64,000 bases of DNA from CAWACP01 sp963832965 (lineage in GTDB: Bacteria > Acidobacteriota > Terriglobia > Bryobacterales > Bryobacteraceae): NCBI GenBank assembly GCA_963832965.1, contig CAWHVW010000005.1, forward strand, positions 558,001 to 622,000. Direction: 5' to 3'. Under the pieces are notes generated by a model that worked only from the letters and a program-made list of their open reading frames with translations, had not been told where the DNA came from and did no database searches. This document shows, piece by piece, positions 41,418-50,891 of the stretch (position 1 is its first letter; each line of letters opens with the position of its first letter). Both the position numbers and the translations under genes were made by a program.

Positions 41418-44400
41418 TGATCCGCGCTCTGGTCGACTTCGCCCTGAACAATCGTCTGCTGATTGTCGCGGCAGCCCTTTTGCTGCTGGTGTGGGGGGGC
41501 ATCTCCTTTCACACGCTGCCGGTGGAAGCGTACCCCGACGTCGCCAACAACTACGTGCAGGTGATCACCCAGTGGCCTGGCCGCGCCGCCGAGGAAGTGG
41601 AACAGCAGGTGACCATCCCGCTCGAGATCGTGATGAACGGGATTCCTCATCTGGAGCATTTGCGCTCCACCTCGCTGTTCGGGCTCTCCAGCCTGATGCT
41701 GATCTTCGACGATGAATCGGAGAACGACTGGAACCGGCAGAAAGTGCTGGAGCGATTGTCAGAGGTGAACCTACCCGCCAACCTGCAGCCGCAGATTGGA
41801 ACCGATTACAGCCCGGTGGGCCAGATTTTCTGGTACACGCTGCATAGCAATAATCCCGCTTACGATCTGATGGAGCTGAAATCCATTGAGGACTGGACGC
41901 TGGAAAAGCAATTCAAGTCGGTGCCCAATGTGGTGGACGTGAGCAGCTTTGGCGGCACCACGCGCGAATACCAGGTGCGCATCGATCCGGACAAGCTGGT
42001 CGATTACGGGCTGAGCCTCGGCCAGGTGGAGCAACAGATCGCCAACAACAACGTGAACGGGGGCGGAAGCTTTATTGAGGCCGGGCTTCAGGAGGTGAAT
42101 GTGCGCGCGGTGGGCCTGTACGAGCGCAGCGCGGACATCGCTCGCACCGTGATCAGGACGTCAAACGGAACGCCGGTGCGCTTTACCGATATCGCCACCG
42201 TGCAGCAGGGGCCGAAGATCCGCCTGGGCCAGATCGGCAAGGCAATTCACCGGAGCGATGGCTCGATTGTCGACAACGGCGACGTGGTGGAAGGGATCGT
42301 GCTTCTGCGCAAGGGCGCGGAATCCGATTCCACGCTGCGCGCCATTCACGAGAAGGTTCGGCAATTGAATGAGCACGTCCTGCCACCGGGCGTGAAGATC
42401 GTTCCATTTCTCGATCGCAGCGATCTGATCCGTTACACCACGCACACGGTGCTGCACAACCTTGGCGAGGGAATCCTGCTGGTGGTGATTGTGCTTTTTC
42501 TGTTTCTCGGCAACGCCCGCGCGGCCATCATTGTTGGGCTGACCATTCCGTTCGCTCTGTTGTTCGCCTCCATTTGTCTCGATCTCCGGGAGATTCCGGC
42601 GAACCTGCTTTCGCTGGGCGCTCTGGATTTCGGGATGGTGGTGGATGGAGCGGTGGTGATGGTGGAGAACATCGTGCGGCATCTTGGCCAGCCGGACGAC
42701 GCGGAGCGCACACCGCTGGAACGCATCCGCATCGCCGCGCACGAGGTGCAGCGTCCGGTGTTTTATGCCATTGGCATCATCATCACGGCGTATCTGCCCA
42801 TCTTCACGTTGCAGAGCGTGGAAGGGCGACTGTTCAAACCCATGGCGTGGACCGTGGCCTTCGCGCTGCTGGGCGCCATTCTGTTCTCCATGCTGATTGC
42901 GCCGGTGCTCTCGAGTCTGCTGTTCCGCTCGGGCATCCGGGAATGGCATAATCCAGTGCTGAAGCAGCTGACTGTCCGCTATCGCGTGGCGGTGCGCTGG
43001 GCTATTCATCATCGCGTGGTGATGGCCGGAGTAGCCGCGGTGGCCATCGGAAGCTCACTGTATCTGGCCCTCGGCGGGCTGATCGGCTCCGAGTTTCTCC
43101 CACACCTGGACGAGGGCGCGATATGGGCGCGCGGCACGCTGGCGCCGAGCACCGGTCCCACGGAAGGGGCCCGCCTGATGAACCAGGCGCGGCTCATGTT
43201 TGCTTCCTTCCCGGAGGTGACGCAAGTGGTTTCCCAGGTAGGGCGGCCGGATGACGGAACGGACACCACCGGATTCTTCAATACCGAGTACTTCGTGGAC
43301 CTGAAGCCGAAGGCGCAGTGGCGTCCGGCATTTCACGAAGACAAAGACGAGCTGATTGCGGCGATGGACCGCGAACTGGAGAAGATTCCCGGGGTGCTGT
43401 GGAACTTCTCCCAGCCCATCTCGGACAACGTGGAAGAGGCCGTGAGCGGGGTGAAGGGGGAACTTGCCGTCAAGATTTACGGCGACGATTTGAGACTGCT
43501 TGAAGAGAAGGGGAACGAGATCGTCAACGTCATGCGGAGTATTCCCGGGATTGAAGACCTCGGCCTGTTCCGGGTGATCGGACAGCCCAACCTGAACTTC
43601 GTGGTGGACCGCGATCAGGCGGCGCGCTTTCAGATCAATGTCGCAGACGTGCAGGACGCCATCCAGACGGCAGTGGGCGGAAATCCGCTTACCCAGGTGT
43701 TGCAAGGCGAACAGCGCTACGATTTGGTGGCGCGATATCAGGCACCCTGGCGGAGCACGCGGGAGGCCATCGAAAACGTGCGCCTTTTGTCACCCTCCGG
43801 CGAACGCGTGTCGCTGGCGCAGTTGTGCGCGGTGCAGACTTCGGACGGCGCTTCGGAGATCTACCGCGAGGCCAACTCCCGCTACGTCGCCCTGAAATAC
43901 AGCGTGCGCGGACGCGACCTGGGGAGCACGGTGGAGGAAGCCATCCGCAAGGTGAATGCACAAGTGAAGCTGCCGCCGGGCTACACGGTGGACTGGGCGG
44001 GCGAGTACGCCAGCCAGCAGCGATCGCAAAGAAGGCTCATGGTTGTGCTGCCCATCACGCTGCTGGTGATTTATCTCATCCTCTACACCATGTTCAAGTC
44101 TTTCAAGTGGGCGTCGCTGCTGTTGGTGAACGTGGCCATGGCGCCCATTGGCGGGCTGCTTGCGCTGCTGCTCACCGGCACTCACTTCAGCGTTTCCTCC
44201 GGAGTCGGCTTTCTGGCCCTGTTCGGCGTGGCCGTGCAAACCGGCGTCATTATGCTGGAGTACATCAATCAGCGGCGGGCGCGCGGGCACACGGTGGAGG
44301 AGGCGGCGGTGAACGGAGCGGTGCTCCGGCTGCGCCCCATTCTGATGACCATGCTGGTGGCGACGCTGGGGTTGCTGCCGGCGGCGCTCTCGCACGGCAT

Positions 44401-44563
44401 CGGCTCCGATTCGCAGAGGCCGTTTGCCATTGTCATCGTGGGCGGTCTCACCACCGCGCTGCTGCTGAGTATTTTTCTGCTGCCCACGTTCTATGTGTGG
44501 GCCGCCCGGGATAACGACACGCTTCCCGCTTTCGACGAGGAGGACTCCCGGGAACCCGGCTGA
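41417..44563 (+). CDS. RND pump 1, heavy-metal efflux type (CusA/CzcA family)
   Basis: This 1048-residue inner-membrane transporter has the duplicated RND architecture (12 membrane helices, two large periplasmic domains). It opens with 'FALNNRLLIVAAALLLLVWG'. The proton-relay TM4 signature 'DFGMVVDGAVVMVEN' retains both Asp residues and the Glu of the CzcA motif DFGxxxDGAVxxVEN. 'FFNTEYFVDLKPKAQWRP' and 'SVSSGVGFLALFGVAVQTGV' are typical of the HME branch. Substrate methionines of CusA are not evident, so the ion is not assigned. It is translationally linked to the adaptor. A close paralogue follows at 44621. Confidence 0.93.
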   Translation: MIRALVDFALNNRLLIVAAALLLLVWGGISFHTLPVEAYPDVANNYVQVITQWPGRAAEEVEQQVTIPLEIVMNGIPHLEHLRSTSLFGLSSLMLIFDDESENDWNRQKVLERLSEVNLPANLQPQIGTDYSPVGQIFWYTLHSNNPAYDLMELKSIEDWTLEKQFKSVPNVVDVSSFGGTTREYQVRIDPDKLVDYGLSLGQVEQQIANNNVNGGGSFIEAGLQEVNVRAVGLYERSADIARTVIRTSNGTPVRFTDIATVQQGPKIRLGQIGKAIHRSDGSIVDNGDVVEGIVLLRKGAESDSTLRAIHEKVRQLNEHVLPPGVKIVPFLDRSDLIRYTTHTVLHNLGEGILLVVIVLFLFLGNARAAIIVGLTIPFALLFASICLDLREIPANLLSLGALDFGMVVDGAVVMVENIVRHLGQPDDAERTPLERIRIAAHEVQRPVFYAIGIIITAYLPIFTLQSVEGRLFKPMAWTVAFALLGAILFSMLIAPVLSSLLFRSGIREWHNPVLKQLTVRYRVAVRWAIHHRVVMAGVAAVAIGSSLYLALGGLIGSEFLPHLDEGAIWARGTLAPSTGPTEGARLMNQARLMFASFPEVTQVVSQVGRPDDGTDTTGFFNTEYFVDLKPKAQWRPAFHEDKDELIAAMDRELEKIPGVLWNFSQPISDNVEEAVSGVKGELAVKIYGDDLRLLEEKGNEIVNVMRSIPGIEDLGLFRVIGQPNLNFVVDRDQAARFQINVADVQDAIQTAVGGNPLTQVLQGEQRYDLVARYQAPWRSTREAIENVRLLSPSGERVSLAQLCAVQTSDGASEIYREANSRYVALKYSVRGRDLGSTVEEAIRKVNAQVKLPPGYTVDWAGEYASQQRSQRRLMVVLPITLLVIYLILYTMFKSFKWASLLLVNVAMAPIGGLLALLLTGTHFSVSSGVGFLALFGVAVQTGVIMLEYINQRRARGHTVEEAAVNGAVLRLRPILMTMLVATLGLLPAALSHGIGSDSQRPFAIVIVGGLTTALLLSIFLLPTFYVWAARDNDTLPAFDEEDSREPG

Positions 44564-44620
44564 TCACGATTCGCCCCCGCCCACCGTTCCGACCCCGGCG
44601 CGTAACGATACGATGGGGGG

Positions 44621-47600
44621 GTGATTCGCGTCCTCGTCGACTTCGCCCTGAATAACCGTCTGCTGATTGTGGCGGCGGCCATTCTGTTGCTGGTCTGGGG
44701 CGCCATTTCATTTCATAATCTGCCGGTGGAAGCCTACCCCGACGTGGCCAACAACTACGTGCAGGTGATCACCCAGTGGCCTGGCCGCGCCGCCGAGGAA
44801 GTGGAGCAGCAGGTGACGGTTCCATTGGAGATCGCGGTGGCCGGGATACCGCACATGGAGCATCTGCGATCCACATCCTTGTTCGGGCTGTCCAGCCTGA
44901 TGCTGATCTTCGACGACGAATCGTCGGACGACATGAACCGGCAGAAGGTGCTGGAGCGGTTGTCGCAGGTCACGCTTCCCGCCGGACTGCAACCGCAGAT
45001 GGGCTCCGACTACAGCCCGGTGGGCCAGATCTACTGGTACACGCTGCACAGCACCAATCCCGCCTACGACCTGATGGAGTTGAAGTCCATCGAGGACTGG
45101 GTGCTGGAGAAGCAGTTCAAATCCGTCCCCAACGTGGTGGATGTGAGCAGCTTTGGCGGGACCACGCGCGAGTACCAGGTGCGCATCGACCCGGACAAGC
45201 TGGTTTCCTACGGGCTGAACATCGGCCAGGTGGAGCAGCAACTCGCCAACAACAACGTGAACGCGGGCGGGAGCTTCGTCGAAGCCGGGTTGCAGCAGAT
45301 CAACGTGCGGACGGTCGGCCTGGTGAACAATGTTCACGACATTCAGGACACCCTGATCAAGACGCAGAACGGCACGGCCGTGCGCATTGGGGATATCGCC
45401 GAAGTCGCCCAGGGGGCCAGGATTCGCCTGGGCCGCATTGGCAAGGCCATTCACCGCGCGGACGGCAGCATTGTGGACAACGACGACGTGGTGGAAGGCA
45501 TCGTGCTGCTGCGCAAAGGCGCCAACTCGGACGCGGCCCTCGACGGCATCCACCGGAAGGTGCAGGAACTGAACGACCACATTCTGCCGCCCGGCGTGAA
45601 GATCGTGCCGTTTCTCGACCGCAGCAACCTGGTGCATTACACCACGCACACCGTGCTGCACAACCTTACTGAAGGCATTCTACTGGTGGCGATCATTCTG
45701 TTTTTGTTTCTGGGGAACGCCCGCGGCGCGTTCATCGTGGCGCTGACCATTCCATTCTCGCTGTTGTTCGCTTCCATTTGTCTGGACCTGAACGCCATTC
45801 CGGCGAACCTGCTTTCGCTGGGCGCGCTCGATTTCGGCATGGTGGTGGAGGGCGCGGTGGTGATGGTGGAGAATATTGTCCGGCACCTGGCGCGGCAGCA
45901 GGAAACGGCGTCGTCTCTGGGGCCCATTCGCGAGGCCGCACATGAAGTGCAGCGCCCGGTTTTTTATTCCATCGCCATCATCATCACCGCATATCTGCCT
46001 ATCTTCACGCTGCAACGCGTGGAGGGGCGTCTGTTCAAGCCCATGGCCTGGACGGTGGCGTTCGCGCTTCTGGGGGCGCTGCTGTTCTCGATGCTGATCG
46101 CGCCGGTGCTTTCCAGTTTTCTTTTCGGCCGGAGCGTCCGCGAGTGGCACAATCCGGTGATGATCGCCATCACGAAGGGCTACCGGGTCACCGTGGGATG
46201 GGCCATTCAAGCTCGCTGGGTGACGGTGGCGGTGGCCGCGGCGGCGCTGGGCGTAACGATATTGTTGGACTTCAGCGGCGTGATCGGGTCCGAATTCCTG
46301 CCGCATCTGGACGAGGGCGCCATCTGGGCGCGCGCCACGCTCGCGCCGAGCACCGGGCCTGGGGAAGGCACGCGGATCATGAACGAAGCGCGGCTGATTT
46401 TCGCCTCGTTTCCGGAAGTCACCCAGGTGGTATCGCAAGTGGGACGCCCCGACGATGGAACCGACACCACTGGCTTCTTCAACACGGAATACTTCGTGGA
46501 TCTCAAGCCCAAGGACCAGTGGCGTCCGGTGTTTCGCCAGAACAAGGAAGAGCTGATTTCAGCCATGGATCGCGAGCTGGAGAAGATTCCGGGAACGTTG
46601 TGGAACTACTCGCAGCCGATCGCCGACAACATGGAGGAAGCCGTCAGCGGCGTGAAAGGCGAACTGGCCATCAAGATTTACGGCGCCAATCTGAAGACGC
46701 TGGAAGCCAAAGGGAACGAGATTGTGAATGTCCTGCGCTCGGTGAACGGCATCGCCGATCTGGGACTGTTTCGGGTTATCGGCCAGCCGAACATGAACTT
46801 CACCGTCGACCGCAAGAAGGCCGCGCGTTACGGCATCAACGTGAGCGACGTGCAGGACGCCATCGAGACGGCGGTGGGCGGCAAAGCGGTTAGCCAGGTG
46901 CTGCAGGGCGAACAGCGGTACGATCTGGTGGCGCGCTATCAGGCGCCCTGGCGGGACACCCAGGAGGCCATTGAAAACATCCGCCTGGTGGCGCCGTCGG
47001 GAGAGCGCGTATCGCTGGCGCAGCTCTGCGATGTTCAGGTTCAGGACGGCGCATCGGAGATTTATCGCGAAGAGAACTCGCGCTACGTCGCGCTGAAGTA
47101 CAGCGTGCCGGTGCGCGACCTGGGGAGCACGGTGGAGGAAGCGATCCGGAAGGTGGATCAACAGGTGAAGCTGCCCACCGGCTATCACATCGACTGGGCG
47201 GGCGAGTACGAAAGCCAGAAGCGATCGTCCCGGCGGCTGGCCATTGTGGTGCCGATCACCATGCTGGTGATCTGCATGATCCTCTACACCATGTTCAAGT
47301 CGTTCAAATGGGTGCTGTTGATTCTGGCCAACGTGGCCATGGCGCCGATTGGCGGCCTTGTCGCGCTGTTGTTCACGCACACGCACTTCAGCGTGTCATC
47401 CGGAGTCGGGTTCCTGGCGTTGTTTGGAGTGTCCGTGCAGACCGGGGTCATCATGCTGGAGTATATTAACCAGCTTCGGACGCGCGGCCACAGCATTCTC
47501 GACGCGGCCGTCGAGGGGTCGGTGCAGAGACTTCGCCCGATCATGATGACTATGCTGGTGGCCAGCTTCGGGCTGCTGCCCGCGGCGCTTTCGCGGGGGA

Positions 47601-47761
47601 TCGGGTCGGATTCGCAGCGTCCCTTCGCCATCGTGATTGTCGGCGGGCTGATGGCCGCGCTGATTCTGGGGATCTATCTGCTGCCCACGCTTTATGTCTG
47701 GGTGGCCGGGGATCGCGACATTCTGCCCGAACCTGACCAGCGGGTGGAAGAAGAGGTCTGA
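44621..47761 (+). CDS. RND pump 2, tandem paralogue with altered proton-relay motif
   Basis: This 1046-residue close paralogue of pump 1, starting at GTG 44621, is 57 bases downstream. Most positions in the first 400 residues are identical, and one 60-base DNA tract (41542-41601 and 44747-44806) is the same base for base. The TM4 motif reads 'DFGMVVEGAVVMVEN', so the second Asp of the CzcA relay is Glu. Other conserved stretches ('SVSSGVGFLALFGVSVQTGV') are intact. The two pumps may form a mixed trimer, as MdtB/MdtC do, or handle different substrates with the shared adaptor and channel. No additional adaptor lies between them. Confidence 0.92.
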   Translation: MIRVLVDFALNNRLLIVAAAILLLVWGAISFHNLPVEAYPDVANNYVQVITQWPGRAAEEVEQQVTVPLEIAVAGIPHMEHLRSTSLFGLSSLMLIFDDESSDDMNRQKVLERLSQVTLPAGLQPQMGSDYSPVGQIYWYTLHSTNPAYDLMELKSIEDWVLEKQFKSVPNVVDVSSFGGTTREYQVRIDPDKLVSYGLNIGQVEQQLANNNVNAGGSFVEAGLQQINVRTVGLVNNVHDIQDTLIKTQNGTAVRIGDIAEVAQGARIRLGRIGKAIHRADGSIVDNDDVVEGIVLLRKGANSDAALDGIHRKVQELNDHILPPGVKIVPFLDRSNLVHYTTHTVLHNLTEGILLVAIILFLFLGNARGAFIVALTIPFSLLFASICLDLNAIPANLLSLGALDFGMVVEGAVVMVENIVRHLARQQETASSLGPIREAAHEVQRPVFYSIAIIITAYLPIFTLQRVEGRLFKPMAWTVAFALLGALLFSMLIAPVLSSFLFGRSVREWHNPVMIAITKGYRVTVGWAIQARWVTVAVAAAALGVTILLDFSGVIGSEFLPHLDEGAIWARATLAPSTGPGEGTRIMNEARLIFASFPEVTQVVSQVGRPDDGTDTTGFFNTEYFVDLKPKDQWRPVFRQNKEELISAMDRELEKIPGTLWNYSQPIADNMEEAVSGVKGELAIKIYGANLKTLEAKGNEIVNVLRSVNGIADLGLFRVIGQPNMNFTVDRKKAARYGINVSDVQDAIETAVGGKAVSQVLQGEQRYDLVARYQAPWRDTQEAIENIRLVAPSGERVSLAQLCDVQVQDGASEIYREENSRYVALKYSVPVRDLGSTVEEAIRKVDQQVKLPTGYHIDWAGEYESQKRSSRRLAIVVPITMLVICMILYTMFKSFKWVLLILANVAMAPIGGLVALLFTHTHFSVSSGVGFLALFGVSVQTGVIMLEYINQLRTRGHSILDAAVEGSVQRLRPIMMTMLVASFGLLPAALSRGIGSDSQRPFAIVIVGGLMAALILGIYLLPTLYVWVAGDRDILPEPDQRVEEEV

Positions 47762-48303
47762 CGCGTCTGGATGAGTTCGCGGGCACTTTCCCAGGCGTAT
47801 TGGATGGCCGCGCTGGCTTGCTCCCACGTGTACGGATTGCGCTGTTCCCAGTCCTCGTGGACGGCCGGTTCGTTGCGCTCCCACTGGCCATCGGCAAAGC
47901 GGCTGAGGGCGAGTTCCGCTCCGTAGCGGTACGCCGGAGCGAGCTGCTCGTAGCGGTATCCGGAACCCTGATAGGTCTCCCGAAAGCCACGCCGCCAGTC
48001 TTCTTCCAGTTCTTCGAACCCGCCGGCGGGCTGCGGCGCGGACGGCGGCGGGGCGGTGTGGGAGCGCGCGCCGGTTCGGAGATGGGCCGCCTGAATTTCC
48101 GGCTCGCCCGTGGAGGGGGGCAGATTCGCGGAAAGCGCCGTATGCAGGATCACACTCCGGCTCAGAACGGCCAGCGCGCGCTCGTACGCACCCGGCGCCG
48201 TCAGACTGGTTTCGCTACGGCCGAATCCAAGGTTCTCCAGTTCGCGGATCGCGTGCTCGGCGTTGAGCGCCAGATGAAATCGCCCCACTACCGCGGTTGG
48301 CAT
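47692..48303 (-). CDS. YflT/general-stress-type protein
   Basis: This 203-residue protein starts at ATG 48303, eight bases after GAGGAGT. The N-terminal 45 residues ('VVGRFHLALNAEHAIRELEN') match the flavin-like beta-alpha unit of YflT/17M stress proteins. After a Pro-rich linker, 'YRYGAELALSRFADGQWERN' and 'EDWEQRNPYTWEQASAAIQY' form repeated aromatic-acidic helices found in a family of stress- or envelope-associated proteins. Its 3' end overlaps the convergent RND pump 2 gene by 70 bases. Function unknown. Confidence 0.65.
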   Translation of the reverse strand: MPTAVVGRFHLALNAEHAIRELENLGFGRSETSLTAPGAYERALAVLSRSVILHTALSANLPPSTGEPEIQAAHLRTGARSHTAPPPSAPQPAGGFEELEEDWRRGFRETYQGSGYRYEQLAPAYRYGAELALSRFADGQWERNEPAVHEDWEQRNPYTWEQASAAIQYAWESARELIQTRQTSSSTRWSGSGRMSRSPATQT

Positions 48304-48504
48304 GATTCGGTACTCCTCGGTTGGCCCGAAACTTGTAGACGCCGAAGCCGGGGTGCATCCCCGAGTGGTCATCCACCCCTTATCGTCGGGTGGACGCGAA
48401 AGCATAGCGATAAGTGACGGCGGCGCCGGAAGAATCTCGGGGAAAAACGCGGACCTCAGGCACTAAGAGGGGCTCGGCTGCTGCCGGGTTGCGCAGTACG
48501 CGAG
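48304..48504. other. intergenic gap between two minus-strand genes
   Basis: These 201 bases lie between the stress-type gene and the GT39 gene. No gene, tRNA or repeat copy from this window is visible. It should hold the promoter of the stress-type gene, but no convincing -35/-10 pair stands out. Confidence 0.4.
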
Positions 48505-50013
48505 CTAATTCCAGTGTTTCAGTTGCGGCCAAAGCTCCGGGAGCGGCGGATGCAATCCGCGGCAGACGTAGATCCGGAACTGCTCCCAGGACATGGCCAG
48601 CGGATGGCCCACCCATGGCCCGTCGGTGACGGTGTCACAGTGTTGCTCGAGGGGCTTGCGGTCCGCATTCAGCACGATGAGAACATCCCCGGTGTATTGG
48701 CGCGGGCCCCAATAAAAGTAAGTCTGGTGCCCGGAAATCGCGTTGGGCAGGCCGAGGCGTGGGCCGAAGAAATCCACCGCTCCGGCCTCCCCGTAGTTCG
48801 CGGTGTAGATTCCCGCGCGCGCGCGATCGCGCGGCGGCAGAGACCAATACACTCCGGCAACCGCCTGCACCATTTCCGGCCATCCGAACTCGTCACTGAA
48901 GGTTTGCGGCAAGGCGCTGCGCATACCCACCTCGGTGGGCGGGGGTTGCACCCGGAGGAGCCTCTCATAGGCGGGGAGCCGATCAGCCGGCAGGAGAGGC
49001 AACACGAGCGGCAAGGCCGGCAGGCTCGCGATAACGATGATGGCCGGCAGCCTGACGCGCACCCAGCGCCGGCGTGTTTCCGTCGCCGCCTCCCAGAAGA
49101 CCCCGCCCGCGGCAAACAGCATCGGGTACATGGGCGCCACGTAGTAGTCTTTGCCGTGCAACGCCATCATCACGCCCAGCAGCGCCAGGTACGCAAAGCC
49201 CAGGAATCGCTTATGGCGAATGAGGAACCAAAGCCCCGGCGCCCATATCAGAAGGTTCAGCGGGCCCATCATCAACACCTGCGCGCCCAGAAACGGGAGC
49301 GGCGGCAGTTCGACGTTCTTGTGCGTTCGCCGGACGTTAGCAAGGTCTTCGAGAGTAGGCCAGTGATGCCGGATCTGCCAGATCAGGTTCGGAGCAAAAA
49401 GCGCCAGCGCCAGCACGCCGGCAACCCACATCCACGGATTCCACAACAGGCGCCGCTCGCGGCTGAGGAGCAGGCCCACGACGATGGCAAAACCGAAAAA
49501 CAGAGTGGAATGCTTGTTCTCCAGCCCCACGCCGGCGATTGCGCCGAACCACACCAGCAGGCGCGGATCGTTGCGCCGGAGCGCCACCAGCAGCACCAGC
49601 ACACAGCCCATCCAGACCAGCGGCTCGAAGGTGTTCATGGCGAACTCGTTGTCGATGACCAGGTAGACTGGCACCAGCAACACTCCCAGACACGCCAACA
49701 GCGTCGCGAACCACTTTCCGCCCAGCTCCCGTACGATGAGGCCCGTCAGCAGCACCTTCGCGCCGGCGGAAAGGGCCGGCAGAATCCCCATGGCGTGCAT
49801 GGAGGTGCCGATCACGTGAAGCTGCAGCCAGGCCAGCCAGCCGATCAGCGGCGCGTGGTCGACATAACCCCAGTCGACATGGCGACCGCACGACAGGTAA
49901 TAGAGTTCGTCGCGGAAGTAGCCGTAGCGGCCGTTGGTGAGGACATGAATGAGTATCGCGACAGCGCTCAGGCTGAGCAATAATCGCCAATAGACTGGCC
50001 GGGACTCCTCCAC
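48505..50013 (-). CDS. GT39/ArnT-like membrane glycosyltransferase
   Basis: This 502-residue membrane protein has about ten hydrophobic segments in the first 340 residues and a soluble C-terminal domain. The catalytic loop 'YFRDELYYLSCGRHVDWGYV' with its 'DE' pair after the first membrane helix, then 'DHAPLIGWLAW', is characteristic of the PMT_2/GT39 and ArnT families. These transfer sugars from polyprenyl-phosphate carriers to lipids or proteins at the outer face of the inner membrane. The GTG at 50013 overlaps the FAH-family gene's TAG by one base. Its presence in a tyrosine-degradation-like operon is odd. Confidence 0.82.
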   Translation of the reverse strand: MEESRPVYWRLLLSLSAVAILIHVLTNGRYGYFRDELYYLSCGRHVDWGYVDHAPLIGWLAWLQLHVIGTSMHAMGILPALSAGAKVLLTGLIVRELGGKWFATLLACLGVLLVPVYLVIDNEFAMNTFEPLVWMGCVLVLLVALRRNDPRLLVWFGAIAGVGLENKHSTLFFGFAIVVGLLLSRERRLLWNPWMWVAGVLALALFAPNLIWQIRHHWPTLEDLANVRRTHKNVELPPLPFLGAQVLMMGPLNLLIWAPGLWFLIRHKRFLGFAYLALLGVMMALHGKDYYVAPMYPMLFAAGGVFWEAATETRRRWVRVRLPAIIVIASLPALPLVLPLLPADRLPAYERLLRVQPPPTEVGMRSALPQTFSDEFGWPEMVQAVAGVYWSLPPRDRARAGIYTANYGEAGAVDFFGPRLGLPNAISGHQTYFYWGPRQYTGDVLIVLNADRKPLEQHCDTVTDGPWVGHPLAMSWEQFRIYVCRGLHPPLPELWPQLKHWN

Positions 50014-50879
50014 TACGCCGGTTCCGCCACCACCGGGTTGCGCAGCTCTCCGAGGCCCGGAATGGTGATGACCACTTCATCGCCGGGGCGGAGCCAGCGT
50101 GGAGGCTTGCGCGCGAAGCCTACTCCGGCCGGGGTGCCGGTGGAGACGACGTCGCCCGGTTCCAGGGTGACCACGCTGGAGAGGTACGCAACCAGCGCCG
50201 GGATGTTGAAGATCAGCTCGCGGGTGTTGGAGTTCTGCATCAGCTCGCCGTTGAGGGTGAGCCGGATGTCCAGAACGTGCGGGTCCTCGATTTCGTCGGC
50301 GGTGGTGATCCACGGTCCCATGGGGCCGAAGGTGTCGAAGGTTTTGCCCATCAGCCACTGGCTGGTGGCTCTCTGAAAATCGCGCGCGCTGACGTCGTTG
50401 ACGATGGTGTAACCGGCCACGTGGCGCTTCCAATGGTCCGCCGCGATGTGCCTTCCGCCGCGGCCGATGACAAACGCCAGTTCGGCCTCGTAATCCGGCA
50501 TGGTGGAGTTCTTTGGAAGCACGATGGCCTGGCCCGGCGCGATCACGCAGTTCGAGAATTTGTTGAAGATGGTGGGGACGCCGGGGATGGGCGAGTTCGA
50601 TTCGGCGGCATGATCGCGATAATTCAGGCCCACACAGATGAACTTGGGAGGGCGGGGAATGGGCGCGAGCAGGGTGATTTCAGCCAGCGGCGCAACGGCG
50701 TAACCGGGGGGAGGGCCGTCCAGAAACTCCTGAATGCTCCGCCGCCCCGCTTCATCGGCTGCCAGCACCGACACCATGTCCAGATAGCCGAGCGGCGCCA
50801 GGCTGACGGCAACATCGGCGAATTGCACGCCCGGCTCCGCATCGGCGCCCGGCTTGCGGCGGTAAGTGATCAGCTTCAT
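50013..50879 (-). CDS. fumarylacetoacetate hydrolase (FAH) family protein
   Basis: This 288-residue protein of the FAH superfamily cleaves or decarboxylates beta-diketo acids with a metal. The core 'KFICVGLNYRDHAAESN' (about residues 76-92), metal-binding acids in 'DYEAELAFVIGRGGR' and 'YTIVNDVSARDFQRATSQWL', and 'LEPGDVVSTGTPAGVGFARK' are all typical. It follows hppD directly, so fumarylacetoacetate or a related ring-cleavage product is a plausible substrate. However, FAHD-type acylpyruvases and ureidoglycolate lyase-like members look the same at this level. Operon with hppD and GT39. Confidence 0.85.
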   Translation of the reverse strand: MKLITYRRKPGADAEPGVQFADVAVSLAPLGYLDMVSVLAADEAGRRSIQEFLDGPPPGYAVAPLAEITLLAPIPRPPKFICVGLNYRDHAAESNSPIPGVPTIFNKFSNCVIAPGQAIVLPKNSTMPDYEAELAFVIGRGGRHIAADHWKRHVAGYTIVNDVSARDFQRATSQWLMGKTFDTFGPMGPWITTADEIEDPHVLDIRLTLNGELMQNSNTRELIFNIPALVAYLSSVVTLEPGDVVSTGTPAGVGFARKPPRWLRPGDEVVITIPGLGELRNPVVAEPA

Positions 50880-50891
50880 GCACCAACCATG

